Part shown: piece by piece, positions 17,073 through 24,938 of the stretch
Position numbering within the stretch: position 1 is the stretch's first letter
Layout of the letters: each line of letters opens with the position of its first letter
Source of the DNA: Chryseolinea serpens
Lineage (GTDB): Bacteria > Bacteroidota > Bacteroidia > Cytophagales > Cyclobacteriaceae
DNA: 64,000 nucleotides
Direction: 5' to 3'
Assembly (NCBI RefSeq): GCF_900129725.1
Contig: NZ_FQWQ01000005.1
Span: 620,001 to 684,000 of the forward strand
Translations under genes and position numbers: made by a program
Notes under the pieces: generated by a model
Database searches by the model: none
Told to the model about the DNA's origin: nothing
Seen by the model: the letters and a program-made list of their open reading frames with translations, nothing else

Positions 17073-17498
17073 ATGAAACGAATCGTATATATGGTTGCCG
17101 TGGCGTGTAGCGCGGCAGTCTTCTATCAGTGTAGCCCGTCCTCCAAAGAGAAAGTGGACCAGGCACAGGAAGAAGTGAAAAAAGACATTAGCAAGGACAA
17201 AGAAGAGATTACCAAAAATCTTCAATCGATCCGCGACGACATCAACGGACGGCTCGACAAGATCACGGCAAAGCTCGAAAATGCCAAAGCCGACTCCAAG
17301 GCACAATTGGAAGAAGCCAAGGAAAACCTGACGCAGCAACGCGACCGCGTGGAAAAATCACTGGATGAGATCGATAAAGCTTCTGAGACCGCATGGGACG
17401 ATATTCAACAACGTGCCCGCAATACGGCCGATGACGCGAAGATCGAAGTTCAACGCTGGGGCGACAAGATCGACGCGGCACTAAAAGATAAGCCTTAA
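17073..17498 (+). CDS. Coiled-coil lipoprotein
   Basis: 141 residues. A type II signal peptide (MKRIVYMVAVACSAAVFYQC) places the lipidated cysteine at Cys20, followed by SPSS. The rest is a long charged heptad-like helix (about 25-135) rich in Glu, Lys and Asp (EKVDQAQEEVKKDISKDKEE; LEEAKENLTQQRDRVEK), resembling apolipoprotein- or YtxH-tail-like coils. Probably an outer-membrane-attached periplasmic rod; partner unknown. It sits between csbD and the OmpA-like lipoprotein, with a 22-bp gap to the latter, which suggests an envelope-stress role. Confidence 0.75.
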   Translation: MKRIVYMVAVACSAAVFYQCSPSSKEKVDQAQEEVKKDISKDKEEITKNLQSIRDDINGRLDKITAKLENAKADSKAQLEEAKENLTQQRDRVEKSLDEIDKASETAWDDIQQRARNTADDAKIEVQRWGDKIDAALKDKP

Positions 17499-17520
17499 CG
17501 ATCCGTAAAAACGTACGACT

Positions 17521-18210
17521 ATGAAAAACAAGATCATAACCTTCTTTGCCGCCCTCATGATGTTCCTTGCCGTGTTGCTGACGCAACTCCTGGTAGGGTG
17601 CCAGGCCTCCAACACAACAAAAGGCGGCGCCATTGGTGCCGGTGCGGGAGCGGCCATCGGCGGCGTGATTGGACACCAATCGGATAATACGGTGGTCGGC
17701 GCCATCATTGGCGCGGCCGTGGGTGGCACAGCCGGTGCGCTCATCGGACACCATATGGACAAGCAAGCAGAAGAGTTGAAAAACGACTTGAAAGGTGCAC
17801 ACGTTCAACGCGTGGGCGAAGGCATTCTCATCACTTTCGATTCGGGATTGCTCTTTGAGTCGAATTCGTTTGGCCTGCAACAGGCGACGAAAACAAATCT
17901 CACCAACCTTGCCCAAACGCTCAATAAGTATGATGACACGGACATCCTCATCGAAGGACATACCGACAACACCGGCGAGGATGCCTACAATCAATCCCTT
18001 TCCGAACGCCGTGCGAATGCGGTGGAAGGATACCTCGAACAACAGGGCGTGAAAGCCACCCGCATCACCACGAAAGGATACGGCGAGAAACAACCCCTTG
18101 GTTCCAACGAAACGGAAGCGGGACGACAATCCAACCGCAGAGTGGAAGTGGCCATCTATGCCAACAAGGAGATGAAGAAGCTGGCGAAGAACGGCCAGTT
18201 GGGTGAGTAA
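17521..18210 (+). CDS. Glycine-zipper OmpA-family lipoprotein
   Basis: 229 residues. A lipoprotein signal peptide ends at LLVGC (Cys27). Residues about 36-80 form a glycine zipper (GAIGAGAGAAIGGVIG, then GAIIGAAVGGTAGALIG), which may insert into a membrane. Residues about 105-218 are an OmpA C-terminal domain with the peptidoglycan-binding signature (DILIEGHTDNTG, LSERRANAV, GYGEKQPLGSN, RRVEVAI). It should be anchored in the outer membrane and hold peptidoglycan. The gene follows the coiled-coil lipoprotein by 22 bp and precedes a hairpin. Confidence 0.9.
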   Translation: MKNKIITFFAALMMFLAVLLTQLLVGCQASNTTKGGAIGAGAGAAIGGVIGHQSDNTVVGAIIGAAVGGTAGALIGHHMDKQAEELKNDLKGAHVQRVGEGILITFDSGLLFESNSFGLQQATKTNLTNLAQTLNKYDDTDILIEGHTDNTGEDAYNQSLSERRANAVEGYLEQQGVKATRITTKGYGEKQPLGSNETEAGRQSNRRVEVAIYANKEMKKLAKNGQLGE

Positions 18211-18236
18211 CACCAGTACGCTAATTATATAAAAGG

Positions 18237-18265
18237 GAAGCGCTATGCAAAACGCATAGCGCTTC
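18237..18265 (+). terminator. Hairpin after the OmpA-like gene
   Basis: A perfect 12-bp GC-rich stem (GAAGCGCTATGC at 18237-18248 with 18254-18265), loop AAAAC, 26 bp past the stop. No U-run follows, so it is a hairpin-only terminator candidate. Confidence 0.6.
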
Positions 18266-18301
18266 ACCTATAGGTTGACGGATATTGAAACCATAACAAC
18301 G

Positions 18302-19507
18302 ATGAGACTGCGATCGAAGGAGCCCTACTGGCTATTGAAGAACGGCATCCTTCATGCCTACCCATCGTTGCGAAAAGACATTTCCTGCGATGTGCTGGTG
18401 ATGGGTGGCGGCATAACCGGCGCCCTCCTGGCCTACCAGGTGGCCAGCGAAGGATACCGGACCGTGCTCATCGACAAGCGCGACGTATCTCAAGGCAGCA
18501 CCAGTGCCACGACCTCCCTCTTGCAATATGAGATCGATGAACCGCTGTATTCCCTCAAGAAAAAAGTTGGCGACGCCGTGGCGATAGAAAGTTACCGGCA
18601 AGGCATTGCGGCCATTGCGCAGCTGGGAAAATTGGTGGACAAGCTTGACATCGACTGTGACTTTGAAAAACGAAGAAGCCTCTATATCGCCCATTCAAAA
18701 AAAGATGCAAAGTGGCTGGCAGAAGAATGCCGGCACCGCGCCGAAGCCCGGATAAAGGTGCGGTGGTTGAGCGGGGAAGAATTGGAACAAGAATTTAACG
18801 TTCATGGCGGTGGCGCCATTCTTTCCGAAGACGCTGCCTCTGTGGATGGCTACAGCCTTGCGCACGGCCTATTGACCTATGCCGTAGAGCATCTGCACCT
18901 GGAGATCTACGATCACACCGAGGTGACGGGGGTGAAGTACGATCAGCACAAAAATTTCGTGCGCACCGATAGTGATCATCAGATCACCGCCCAGTACGTG
19001 ATCTATGCCACCGGCTACGAGAGTCATGAGATCTTAAAACATAAAGTGGCGGACCTCATCAGCACCTATGCCTGTATCAGCGAACCGCTGGATGCCCTGC
19101 CCGCCATTTTGAACGACACGGTGCTTTGGAATACGCACGATCCCTATCTCTACGTCCGCAGCACCGCCGACAACCGCATCCTGGTGGGCGGTGCCGACGA
19201 AAAATTCAAGGACCCGGAGCGTCGCGACCGGCTGATCGAAAAGAAAGAAGTGGAGTTGATGGAGCAGTTTGGCCATTTAATGCCGGGCGTGTCCTTCATA
19301 CCGGATTTTAGCAGGGCAGGAACCTTTGGGGTGACCAAAGATTCGCTACCCTATATCGGCGGGCACCCGGATTTTCCGCAGAGCTATTTCGTGCTGGGTT
19401 TTGGAGGCAATGGCATCACGTTTAGCGTGATGGGCATGCAGATGATCTCCGATGCCCTGGCGGGAAGACCGAATCGGTTTTTGGAATATTTCAGGTTTGG
19501 AAGATAG
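18302..19507 (+). CDS. FAD-dependent oxidoreductase (DAO family)
   Basis: 401 residues from the ATG at 18302 (an in-frame TTG at 18275 would add nine). Near residue 30-45 the Rossmann dinucleotide motif VLVMGGGITGALLAYQ binds FAD, with the acidic end of strand 2 in TVLIDKRD. QGSTSATTSLLQYEID is the substrate-loop region typical of D-amino-acid/glycine-oxidase-like enzymes, and the C-terminal FAD contact reads FGGNGITFSV. Substrate is not predictable: candidates are amines or D-amino acids. It is placed between the OmpA lipoprotein and a PNPOx-like protein, 21 bp before the latter. Confidence 0.85.
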   Translation: MRLRSKEPYWLLKNGILHAYPSLRKDISCDVLVMGGGITGALLAYQVASEGYRTVLIDKRDVSQGSTSATTSLLQYEIDEPLYSLKKKVGDAVAIESYRQGIAAIAQLGKLVDKLDIDCDFEKRRSLYIAHSKKDAKWLAEECRHRAEARIKVRWLSGEELEQEFNVHGGGAILSEDAASVDGYSLAHGLLTYAVEHLHLEIYDHTEVTGVKYDQHKNFVRTDSDHQITAQYVIYATGYESHEILKHKVADLISTYACISEPLDALPAILNDTVLWNTHDPYLYVRSTADNRILVGGADEKFKDPERRDRLIEKKEVELMEQFGHLMPGVSFIPDFSRAGTFGVTKDSLPYIGGHPDFPQSYFVLGFGGNGITFSVMGMQMISDALAGRPNRFLEYFRFGR

Positions 19508-19528
19508 AATATCTAATCGTCAAGCATT

Positions 19529-20008
19529 ATGGAAAGCAACATCGAGAAATTGAAAGCGCTGGTGGCCAAGTGCCGCGTGGGCATGCTGGGCTGCTGGGAA
19601 GACGAGGAAACACCGATGCGTTTCCGCCCCATGTCGCACGTCGACGTGGATGACTCGGGGAACGTTTGGTTCTTCACGTCGGTCGATTCGGGAAGGATGG
19701 AACAGCTCAAAAAGCATCCGGCCATTCAGCTCACCTATGCGTGCGAGAGCGAAAGTACGTACCTGCATATCTCGGGGGCCGCTCACCTGAGCACGAACAA
19801 GGGCAAGATGAAAGAACTTTTTAATCCCTATATCAAGGCATGGTTCCCGCGAGGCCTGGAAGATCCGACGATCGCGCTGCTGGTGGTGCGGCCACTGGAG
19901 GTAGAGTATTGGGTGAGCAACAAGGACAAGGTGTTGCAGAACCAATGGCTCATGGGCCGTGAAGAAACGATAGACGCCAAAGCCATGCACGGCAAGCTGC
20001 AGGTTTGA
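19529..20008 (+). CDS. Pyridoxamine 5'-phosphate oxidase-like general stress protein
   Basis: 159 residues with the split-barrel FMN-binding fold of the general stress protein 26 group: MRFRPMSHVDVDDSGNVWFFTS is the typical second-third strand motif and AIQLTYACESESTYLHISGAA the next strand pair. YWVSNKD near the C-terminus matches this subfamily. It probably binds FMN or F420-like flavin; a true PNP oxidase role is unlikely because the family is broad. The close spacing to the FAD oxidoreductase (21 bp) suggests a joint redox or detoxification role. Confidence 0.85.
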   Translation: MESNIEKLKALVAKCRVGMLGCWEDEETPMRFRPMSHVDVDDSGNVWFFTSVDSGRMEQLKKHPAIQLTYACESESTYLHISGAAHLSTNKGKMKELFNPYIKAWFPRGLEDPTIALLVVRPLEVEYWVSNKDKVLQNQWLMGREETIDAKAMHGKLQV

Positions 20009-20162
20009 CAGGCAGCGCCAGGTTTTCAAGGACGTGGCGATGTAGTTATACTAAGCAAAAGCGTGGCTTCGTACACGGAAAAAAACAAACATCCCGAAAC
20101 AATCTGGGCAGACAGATAGTATCCTATTTGGGGAACACATTTTTTATAAACTTCAAAAAGAA

Positions 20163-20750
20163 ATGCTCATGAGAACCACAACAAAATCGAAGACGGCCGT
20201 TTCCATGAAACGCGCGCCGGCCAAAACAAAAACGATCAAATCCTCCAAGGAAAACCTGGAAGATATTTTCGAAGACCAACTGAGAGACATCTATTGGGCC
20301 GAGAAGCACCTCGTCAAGGCCTTGCCAAAAATGGCTCGGGCAGCATTTAATGACGAATTGAAAAATGCCTTTAACACGCACCTGGACGAAACGCGGATAC
20401 AGGTAACCAGGCTCGAAAAATGTTTTGAATTGCTTGAAAAAAAGGCCGTAGCCAAAAAGTGTGAAGCCATGGAGGGTCTGGTGGAAGAAGGTGAAGAGGT
20501 CATCGAAGAATATGACGAAGGCCACGCTCGCGATGCTGCCCTCATCGCTGCCGCGCAAAAGGTCGAGCACTATGAGATTTCAGCCTATGGCACCCTCCGC
20601 ACGATGGCCAACGTGTTGGGCAAAGTCCAATGCGCCCAATTGCTGGAGGAAACCAAAGACGAGGAGGCGCAAGCCGATTTGAAGCTGACCAAGCTGGCAG
20701 GAAGGATAAATCAGCTTGCCGCTGAATTGGAAGAAGAAGAGGTTGAGTGA
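20163..20750 (+). CDS. DUF892/YciF-like ferritin-like protein
   Basis: 195 residues (ATG at 20163, alternative at 20169). A basic N-terminal tail of about 30 residues rich in Lys/Thr precedes the DUF892 four-helix domain: LEDIFEDQLRDIYWAEKHLVKALPKMA is the family signature with Glu/His metal-ligand positions, and HYEISAYGTLRTMANVLG is helix 3. The family (YciE/YciF) is stress-induced and has a ferritin-like di-metal core. The Lys-rich tail could bind DNA in a Dps-like way, which is inference. A strong terminator follows. Confidence 0.9.
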   Translation: MLMRTTTKSKTAVSMKRAPAKTKTIKSSKENLEDIFEDQLRDIYWAEKHLVKALPKMARAAFNDELKNAFNTHLDETRIQVTRLEKCFELLEKKAVAKKCEAMEGLVEEGEEVIEEYDEGHARDAALIAAAQKVEHYEISAYGTLRTMANVLGKVQCAQLLEETKDEEAQADLKLTKLAGRINQLAAELEEEEVE

Positions 20751-20773
20751 AAAGATTATGTTACTCATTCGGC

Positions 20774-20806
20774 AAGAAGTCATCCTGAAGGATGACTTCT
20801 TTTTTT
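20774..20806 (+). terminator. Rho-independent terminator of the DUF892 gene
   Basis: A perfect 12-bp stem (20774-20785 with 20790-20801), tetraloop TGAA, then a run of T through 20806. It starts 23 bp after the stop. This is one of the cleanest terminators in the window. Confidence 0.92.
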
Positions 20807-20994
20807 ATTGGTGTCTCAGCATGGCTAACCTGGCGGTGAGGCAATCAAACAGACATCGGTGTGTAGATCCTATAGTATTTGACGCGCTTTGGGGAAACTC
20901 CGCCACACTGTATCATGTCGAACCCCCTGAAATCGTTTGTTTTTTCCTGGCAGGATTTTTTATACACCACCAGCAAAACAAAACAACATTCCCC

Positions 20995-21348
20995 ATGAAA
21001 AAGGACGAACAAAACGCCACCCTGCAGATGCCGACGCTGTTGGAAATCACCAACAAGGCGATCCAGGATGGATATACCGAAAATTTTAAAGTCGTGTCGG
21101 AGGGGTTGACCAGCGGCAAGGAAGAAAAATTCTATACGCCACAGGAAATATCCATCGCCAATTTTCACCGGTTCGAAGGCTATTCCAACACGGACGACAA
21201 TGCTGTGGTCTACTTCATCGAAACCAACGACGGCGTGAAAGGCTTGCTCATCGATGCCTACGGGGCTTATGCCGACGCCAAGCAGTCGAACTTCATTCGC
21301 GAAGTCGAAGACATGCAAAACCATATCAAGAAAAACTTAAGAAAATAA
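20995..21348 (+). CDS. Conserved 117-aa Bacteroidota protein, unknown function
   Basis: 117 residues from the ATG at 20995, preceded by about 190 bp of non-coding DNA after the terminator. The core (PTLLEITNKAIQDGYTENF, then KFYTPQEISIANFHRFEGYS, then GVKGLLIDAYGAYADAKQSN) matches a small conserved family common in Bacteroidota. That family is often labelled phosphoribosylpyrophosphate synthetase in databases, but it is about a third of that enzyme's length and shows no PRPP-binding motif, so the label should not be copied. It looks like a compact alpha/beta stress protein; role unknown. Confidence 0.8.
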   Translation: MKKDEQNATLQMPTLLEITNKAIQDGYTENFKVVSEGLTSGKEEKFYTPQEISIANFHRFEGYSNTDDNAVVYFIETNDGVKGLLIDAYGAYADAKQSNFIREVEDMQNHIKKNLRK

Positions 21349-21367
21349 TCGACGAGGACGATCGCCC

Positions 21368-21574
21368 ATGATACGGTTTGCCCAAAATTTGCCCGTCCCT
21401 GATGTGAAGAGTTTACAACGCCACACAGAACCTCCGGTTATAACCTTTCACCGGATGGTGTTCGCCTTTCTTCACAACGATTGGATCGCGCTGTTGAACG
21501 CCTCCTGTATCCTGAGTGTCACCTTGCTTTTCGTACTCATGTCGGGCGCGCATTCCGGTAGCACAAACGCCTGA
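21368..21574 (+). CDS. Small hypothetical protein with one membrane segment
   Basis: A 68-residue frame whose C-terminal half contains a hydrophobic stretch (about 38-60, WIALLNASCILSVTLLFVLM). It ends 2 bp before the topoisomerase start, so it could be translationally coupled to it. No family is recognised and its N-terminal half is unremarkable; it may be a chance frame in the leader. Confidence 0.35.
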   Translation: MIRFAQNLPVPDVKSLQRHTEPPVITFHRMVFAFLHNDWIALLNASCILSVTLLFVLMSGAHSGSTNA

Positions 21575-21576
21575 CC

Positions 21577-22662
21577 ATGCTGCAAGTTGTGCCCATCGCC
21601 ATCACACGCACCGAGTCCATCAAAATGCACCGCGACTATAAGCGTGCCGCTGCCGTAGCCAGTTTGCGCTATGTGAGCGACACCCTGCCGGGCATCCGCA
21701 GACAAAAGAAAGGAACGGGTTTCAGCTACCTGCAGGACGCCCGACCGGTGAGAGACAAAGACACGTTGCAGCGCATCCGCAAACTGGCCATTCCACCGGC
21801 ATGGACAAAGGTGTGGATCTGCGCGCAAGAGAACGGACACATACAAGCTACAGGCTATGATGTGCGCGGGCGGAAACAATACAAGTACCACGCCCAATGG
21901 AGCACCGTCCGGAGCCAGACCAAGTTCCATCGTCTCCTTGAATTTGGAAAAGGATTACCCGCCCTGCGTCAACGCATCGAGCGTGATATTTGTGTTTCCA
22001 GCCTCACCAAGGAAAAAGTGTTGGCCACGGTGGTGAGCCTTATGGAGCGAACGTTTATTCGCGTTGGCAATAATGAATATGAAAAATTATACGGATCCTA
22101 TGGATTGACGACGTTGAAAGACGACCATGTGAACATCAGCGGCGCCACGCTGAAATTTTCGTTCAAAGGAAAAAAAGGAATCTTTCATTCGATAACACTG
22201 AAAAGCAAACGGCTGGCCCGCATCGTCAAAGCCTGTCGCGACATTCCCGGGAAAGAGTTGTTTCAATATATGAATGATGAAGGCATTCGCTGTACCATCG
22301 ATTCGGGGATGATCAACAACTATATCAAAGAGGCCTCCGGAAATGATTTTTCGGCTAAAGATTTTCGCACCTGGGCAGGAACGCTGGCGATGTTGAATTC
22401 CTTCAAATCGCTAGGAGAGGCCCTGACGCCAGCCGAAACCCGGAGAAATGTCCTGCTGGCCTTGGATGAGGTGAGCGCCAAATTGGGCAACACCCGCACC
22501 GTCTGCCGCAAATATTACGTGCACCCACAGATCATCGCACTCTACGAAGATCACGGCTTGCAAAAATATCTTTCCCAGCTCGAAGACATCGAAGCCTGCG
22601 ACGGGCTGATGGATCTCACACCGGATGAAAAAGTATTGATGCGTATTCTACGGAAAGTATAG
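21577..22662 (+). CDS. DNA topoisomerase IB
   Basis: 361 residues. The N-terminal part (LRYVSDTLPGIRRQKKGTGF; VRDKDTLQRIRKLAIPPAW) is the bacterial/poxvirus type IB topoisomerase signature. Catalytic residues are all visible: R162 (FIRVGN), K181 (TLKDDHV), R264 (KDFRTWAGT) and the nucleophile Tyr in CRKYYVHP (313/314). It relaxes supercoils by a 3'-phosphotyrosyl nick. It is found in a minority of bacteria and here stands in a stress gene context; the start at 21577 is 2 bp after the preceding small frame, and an ATG at 21625 is a possible shorter start. Confidence 0.93.
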   Translation: MLQVVPIAITRTESIKMHRDYKRAAAVASLRYVSDTLPGIRRQKKGTGFSYLQDARPVRDKDTLQRIRKLAIPPAWTKVWICAQENGHIQATGYDVRGRKQYKYHAQWSTVRSQTKFHRLLEFGKGLPALRQRIERDICVSSLTKEKVLATVVSLMERTFIRVGNNEYEKLYGSYGLTTLKDDHVNISGATLKFSFKGKKGIFHSITLKSKRLARIVKACRDIPGKELFQYMNDEGIRCTIDSGMINNYIKEASGNDFSAKDFRTWAGTLAMLNSFKSLGEALTPAETRRNVLLALDEVSAKLGNTRTVCRKYYVHPQIIALYEDHGLQKYLSQLEDIEACDGLMDLTPDEKVLMRILRKV

Positions 22663-22737
22663 TACGGGGAAAGACAGTAAGGATTTCTCAACAATGCTCA
22701 GTAATTTGGCTACAAACCGGAAATAACCACTGTTTAT

Positions 22738-23283
22738 ATGAACTCAACAACGCCTTCCAGCGACGACAAGAAACTACCTCAAGAAATCGCTCCTAAGCCT
22801 CCTGCCAAATCAGTGAAGCTCTTTGACAAGATCTCAAAATATGTGACCCGCGCTGCCGGTCGCCCCGCCGCCTTTATCACTGCGTTTTGTGTGATCGTGG
22901 TTTGGGGTATCACCGGGCCCATCTTTAAATATTCCGACACCTGGCAGTTGGTCATCAACACCGGCACCACCATCATCACCTTCCTCATGGTGTTTGTCAT
23001 CCAACAATCGCAAAACCGCGACACCATGGCCTTGCAATTGAAGCTCAACGAACTGATTGCTTCACAGGAAAATGCCAGCAACCGGCTCGTGGATGTCGAA
23101 GATCTCACGGAAGACGAACTGCAGGTGCTGAAGAAATTTTACATCCAGCTGTCGGTATTGGCCGAAAAGGAAAAGGACCTTTACGGTTCGCACTCCATCG
23201 ATGACGCTTTGCGCGTCCACACTGCCAAGAGAAAAAGGAAATCGCCTCCCAAAGACAGTGTGGAACAATCTCCACAGTCATAG
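22738..23283 (+). CDS. Low-affinity iron permease family membrane protein
   Basis: 181 residues. After a hydrophilic Pro/Lys-rich lead of about 25, the region KLFDKISKYVTRAAGRPAAF and two transmembrane helices (about 44-60, ITAFCVIVVWGITGPIF, and 70-90, VINTGTTIITFLMVFVIQQ) give the family signature, followed by SQNRDTMALQLKLNELI and a cytoplasmic helical domain. The name comes from yeast Fet4, but the bacterial proteins have only two helices and iron transport is unproven. Transcribed alone after topoisomerase IB; the C-terminus is basic. Confidence 0.85.
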   Translation: MNSTTPSSDDKKLPQEIAPKPPAKSVKLFDKISKYVTRAAGRPAAFITAFCVIVVWGITGPIFKYSDTWQLVINTGTTIITFLMVFVIQQSQNRDTMALQLKLNELIASQENASNRLVDVEDLTEDELQVLKKFYIQLSVLAEKEKDLYGSHSIDDALRVHTAKRKRKSPPKDSVEQSPQS

Positions 23284-23392
23284 CGAGTTTCCATCCGATG
23301 AATGCGTGAAATAGCCGTTTTAAGAGAACGACAGGCCGGATAATCATCTGGCACATTATTTCTCTGAGTCTCTTCACGTAACACAGATGTGA

Positions 23393-24151
23393 ATGAAATT
23401 CAGAAAATTCCTTATTGCCCTGGCCGAGGTCTTCAGGTTTATAAAAAGATTTTTCAAAGAGGCTTTTTATCCGCCCTTCGAGGTGAAGGAAACCCTGCGG
23501 CAATGTTTCCTGTTGGGAAACCGGTCCCTATTCCTGATTGTCTTCACTTCTTTCCTGGCGGGCATCGTGTTCACCAAACAGTCGCGGCCATCGCTGGCGT
23601 CGTTTGGCGCCGAGTCGTGGTTGCCGTCGCTGGTGTCGCAGGCGGTGGTGCGCTCGCTGGGGCCACTCATCACGGGATTGATATGCGCGGGCAAGCTGGG
23701 CTCTAACATCGGGGCCGAGTTGGCCAGCATGCAGGTGTCGGAGCAAATCGACGCCATGGAAGTTTCCGGCACCCGACCCTATGCCTACCTGGTGGTGAGC
23801 CGTGTGCTGGCGACCACCCTCATGCTACCCTTACTGGTGATCTTTGCCGACATCGTGGCCCTGATGGGCTCGTTTGTTATGGTGCATGCCATCAATAAGA
23901 CGAGTTTCACGCTTTTTATCAACGAGGTATCGGCCGTTGTTACCTATCTCGATATCTTTTCTTCGCTTGTCAAATCTGCGTTCTTCGGTTTTGCCATCGG
24001 CATTGTGGGAAGCTATGCGGGCTATCATTCCGAAAAAGGAACAACGGGTGTGGGCAAGGCAGCCAACACGGCCGTGGTGGTTTCCATGATCTTTATTTTT
24101 GTGATCGACTTAGTCTCGTTGCAAGTCCTAACCTTATTCCGCGCCCAATGA
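23393..24151 (+). CDS. mlaE: MlaE-family lipid ABC transporter permease
   Basis: 252 residues with five or six membrane segments and the MlaE hallmarks: GNRSLFLIVFTSFLAGIVFTKQ, RSLGPLITGLICAGKLGSNIGAELASMQVSEQIDAMEV (given as landmarks within 90-125) and GSYAGYHSEKGTTGVGKAANTAVV. By family it forms a dimer in the inner membrane that moves phospholipids between the membrane and an MCE ring. It overlaps the ATPase gene by 4 bp (ATGA), followed by the MCE gene, a complete Mla-type operon core. Confidence 0.93.
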   Translation: MKFRKFLIALAEVFRFIKRFFKEAFYPPFEVKETLRQCFLLGNRSLFLIVFTSFLAGIVFTKQSRPSLASFGAESWLPSLVSQAVVRSLGPLITGLICAGKLGSNIGAELASMQVSEQIDAMEVSGTRPYAYLVVSRVLATTLMLPLLVIFADIVALMGSFVMVHAINKTSFTLFINEVSAVVTYLDIFSSLVKSAFFGFAIGIVGSYAGYHSEKGTTGVGKAANTAVVVSMIFIFVIDLVSLQVLTLFRAQ

Positions 24152-24927
24152 GACCCCAAACCGACACCATCATAGATTCTAAACCCGATACCCGTGGCAA
24201 GGTAGTGGTCGAGATGCAGCACGTTCATAAAAGCTTCGGCGACCGCGACGTGCTCACCGATTTCAATCTCCAACTTTTTGAAAGGGAAAACCTCGTCATC
24301 CTCGGCAAGTCAGGAAGTGGAAAATCCGTCGCCATCAAAATTATGGTGGGTTTGCTCAAGCCCGATTCCGGATCGATAAACGTATTGGGCTACGATGTCC
24401 CTAACCTGTCTAACAAGGAATTGAACGAACTGCGACTCCAGATCGGATTTTCTTTTCAACTCAGCGCTCTGTACGATTCTATGTCGGTGCGCGAGAACCT
24501 GGAGTTTCCGCTCAAACGAAACCTGGGTATTTATGATCGTCAGCAGCTAAATGAAAAAGTGATGTCGGCGTTGCAAGACGTGGGCCTCGAATCGGCCCGG
24601 GACATGAACCCGGCGGAACTTTCGGGAGGTATGAAAAAACGCATTGGCATTGCCCGCACGCTCATCCTAAACCCAAAGATCATGCTGTATGATGAACCCA
24701 CCGCCGGACTGGACCCCGTCACCTCAGGCGAGATCAACGAGTTGATCCTGCGGGTAAGAGACAAGTACAACACCTCCTCCATCATCATCACCCACGACAT
24801 CAGCTGTGCCCGGCAAACGTCCGACCGCATCGTGGGGTTGTTCGACGGTCGCAATAAAGTGGGAGGGACCTTCGATGAACTGAAAAAGCAAAATGCTCCC
24901 GACCTGCAACCATTCTTTAACTATTAA
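24148..24927 (+). CDS. mlaF: MlaF-like ABC transporter ATPase
   Basis: 259 residues. Walker A GKSGSGKS at 53-60, ABC signature LSGGM at 158-162, Walker B IMLYDEP at 178-184 with TAGLDP, and H-loop IITHD. The substitution of Phe-Gln-Leu-Ser (FSFQLSALYD) at the Q-loop is typical of Mla ATPases. It powers the MlaE permease. Its start overlaps the permease stop by 4 bp and its stop is 11 bp before the MCE gene. Confidence 0.94.
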   Translation: MRPQTDTIIDSKPDTRGKVVVEMQHVHKSFGDRDVLTDFNLQLFERENLVILGKSGSGKSVAIKIMVGLLKPDSGSINVLGYDVPNLSNKELNELRLQIGFSFQLSALYDSMSVRENLEFPLKRNLGIYDRQQLNEKVMSALQDVGLESARDMNPAELSGGMKKRIGIARTLILNPKIMLYDEPTAGLDPVTSGEINELILRVRDKYNTSSIIITHDISCARQTSDRIVGLFDGRNKVGGTFDELKKQNAPDLQPFFNY

Positions 24928-24938
24928 AAACACCTGCT

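Noticed and set aside
20716-20994. A longer start for the 117-aa gene
   Set aside because: That frame would run through the DUF892 gene end and its strong terminator; the ATG at 20995 starts the conserved domain.
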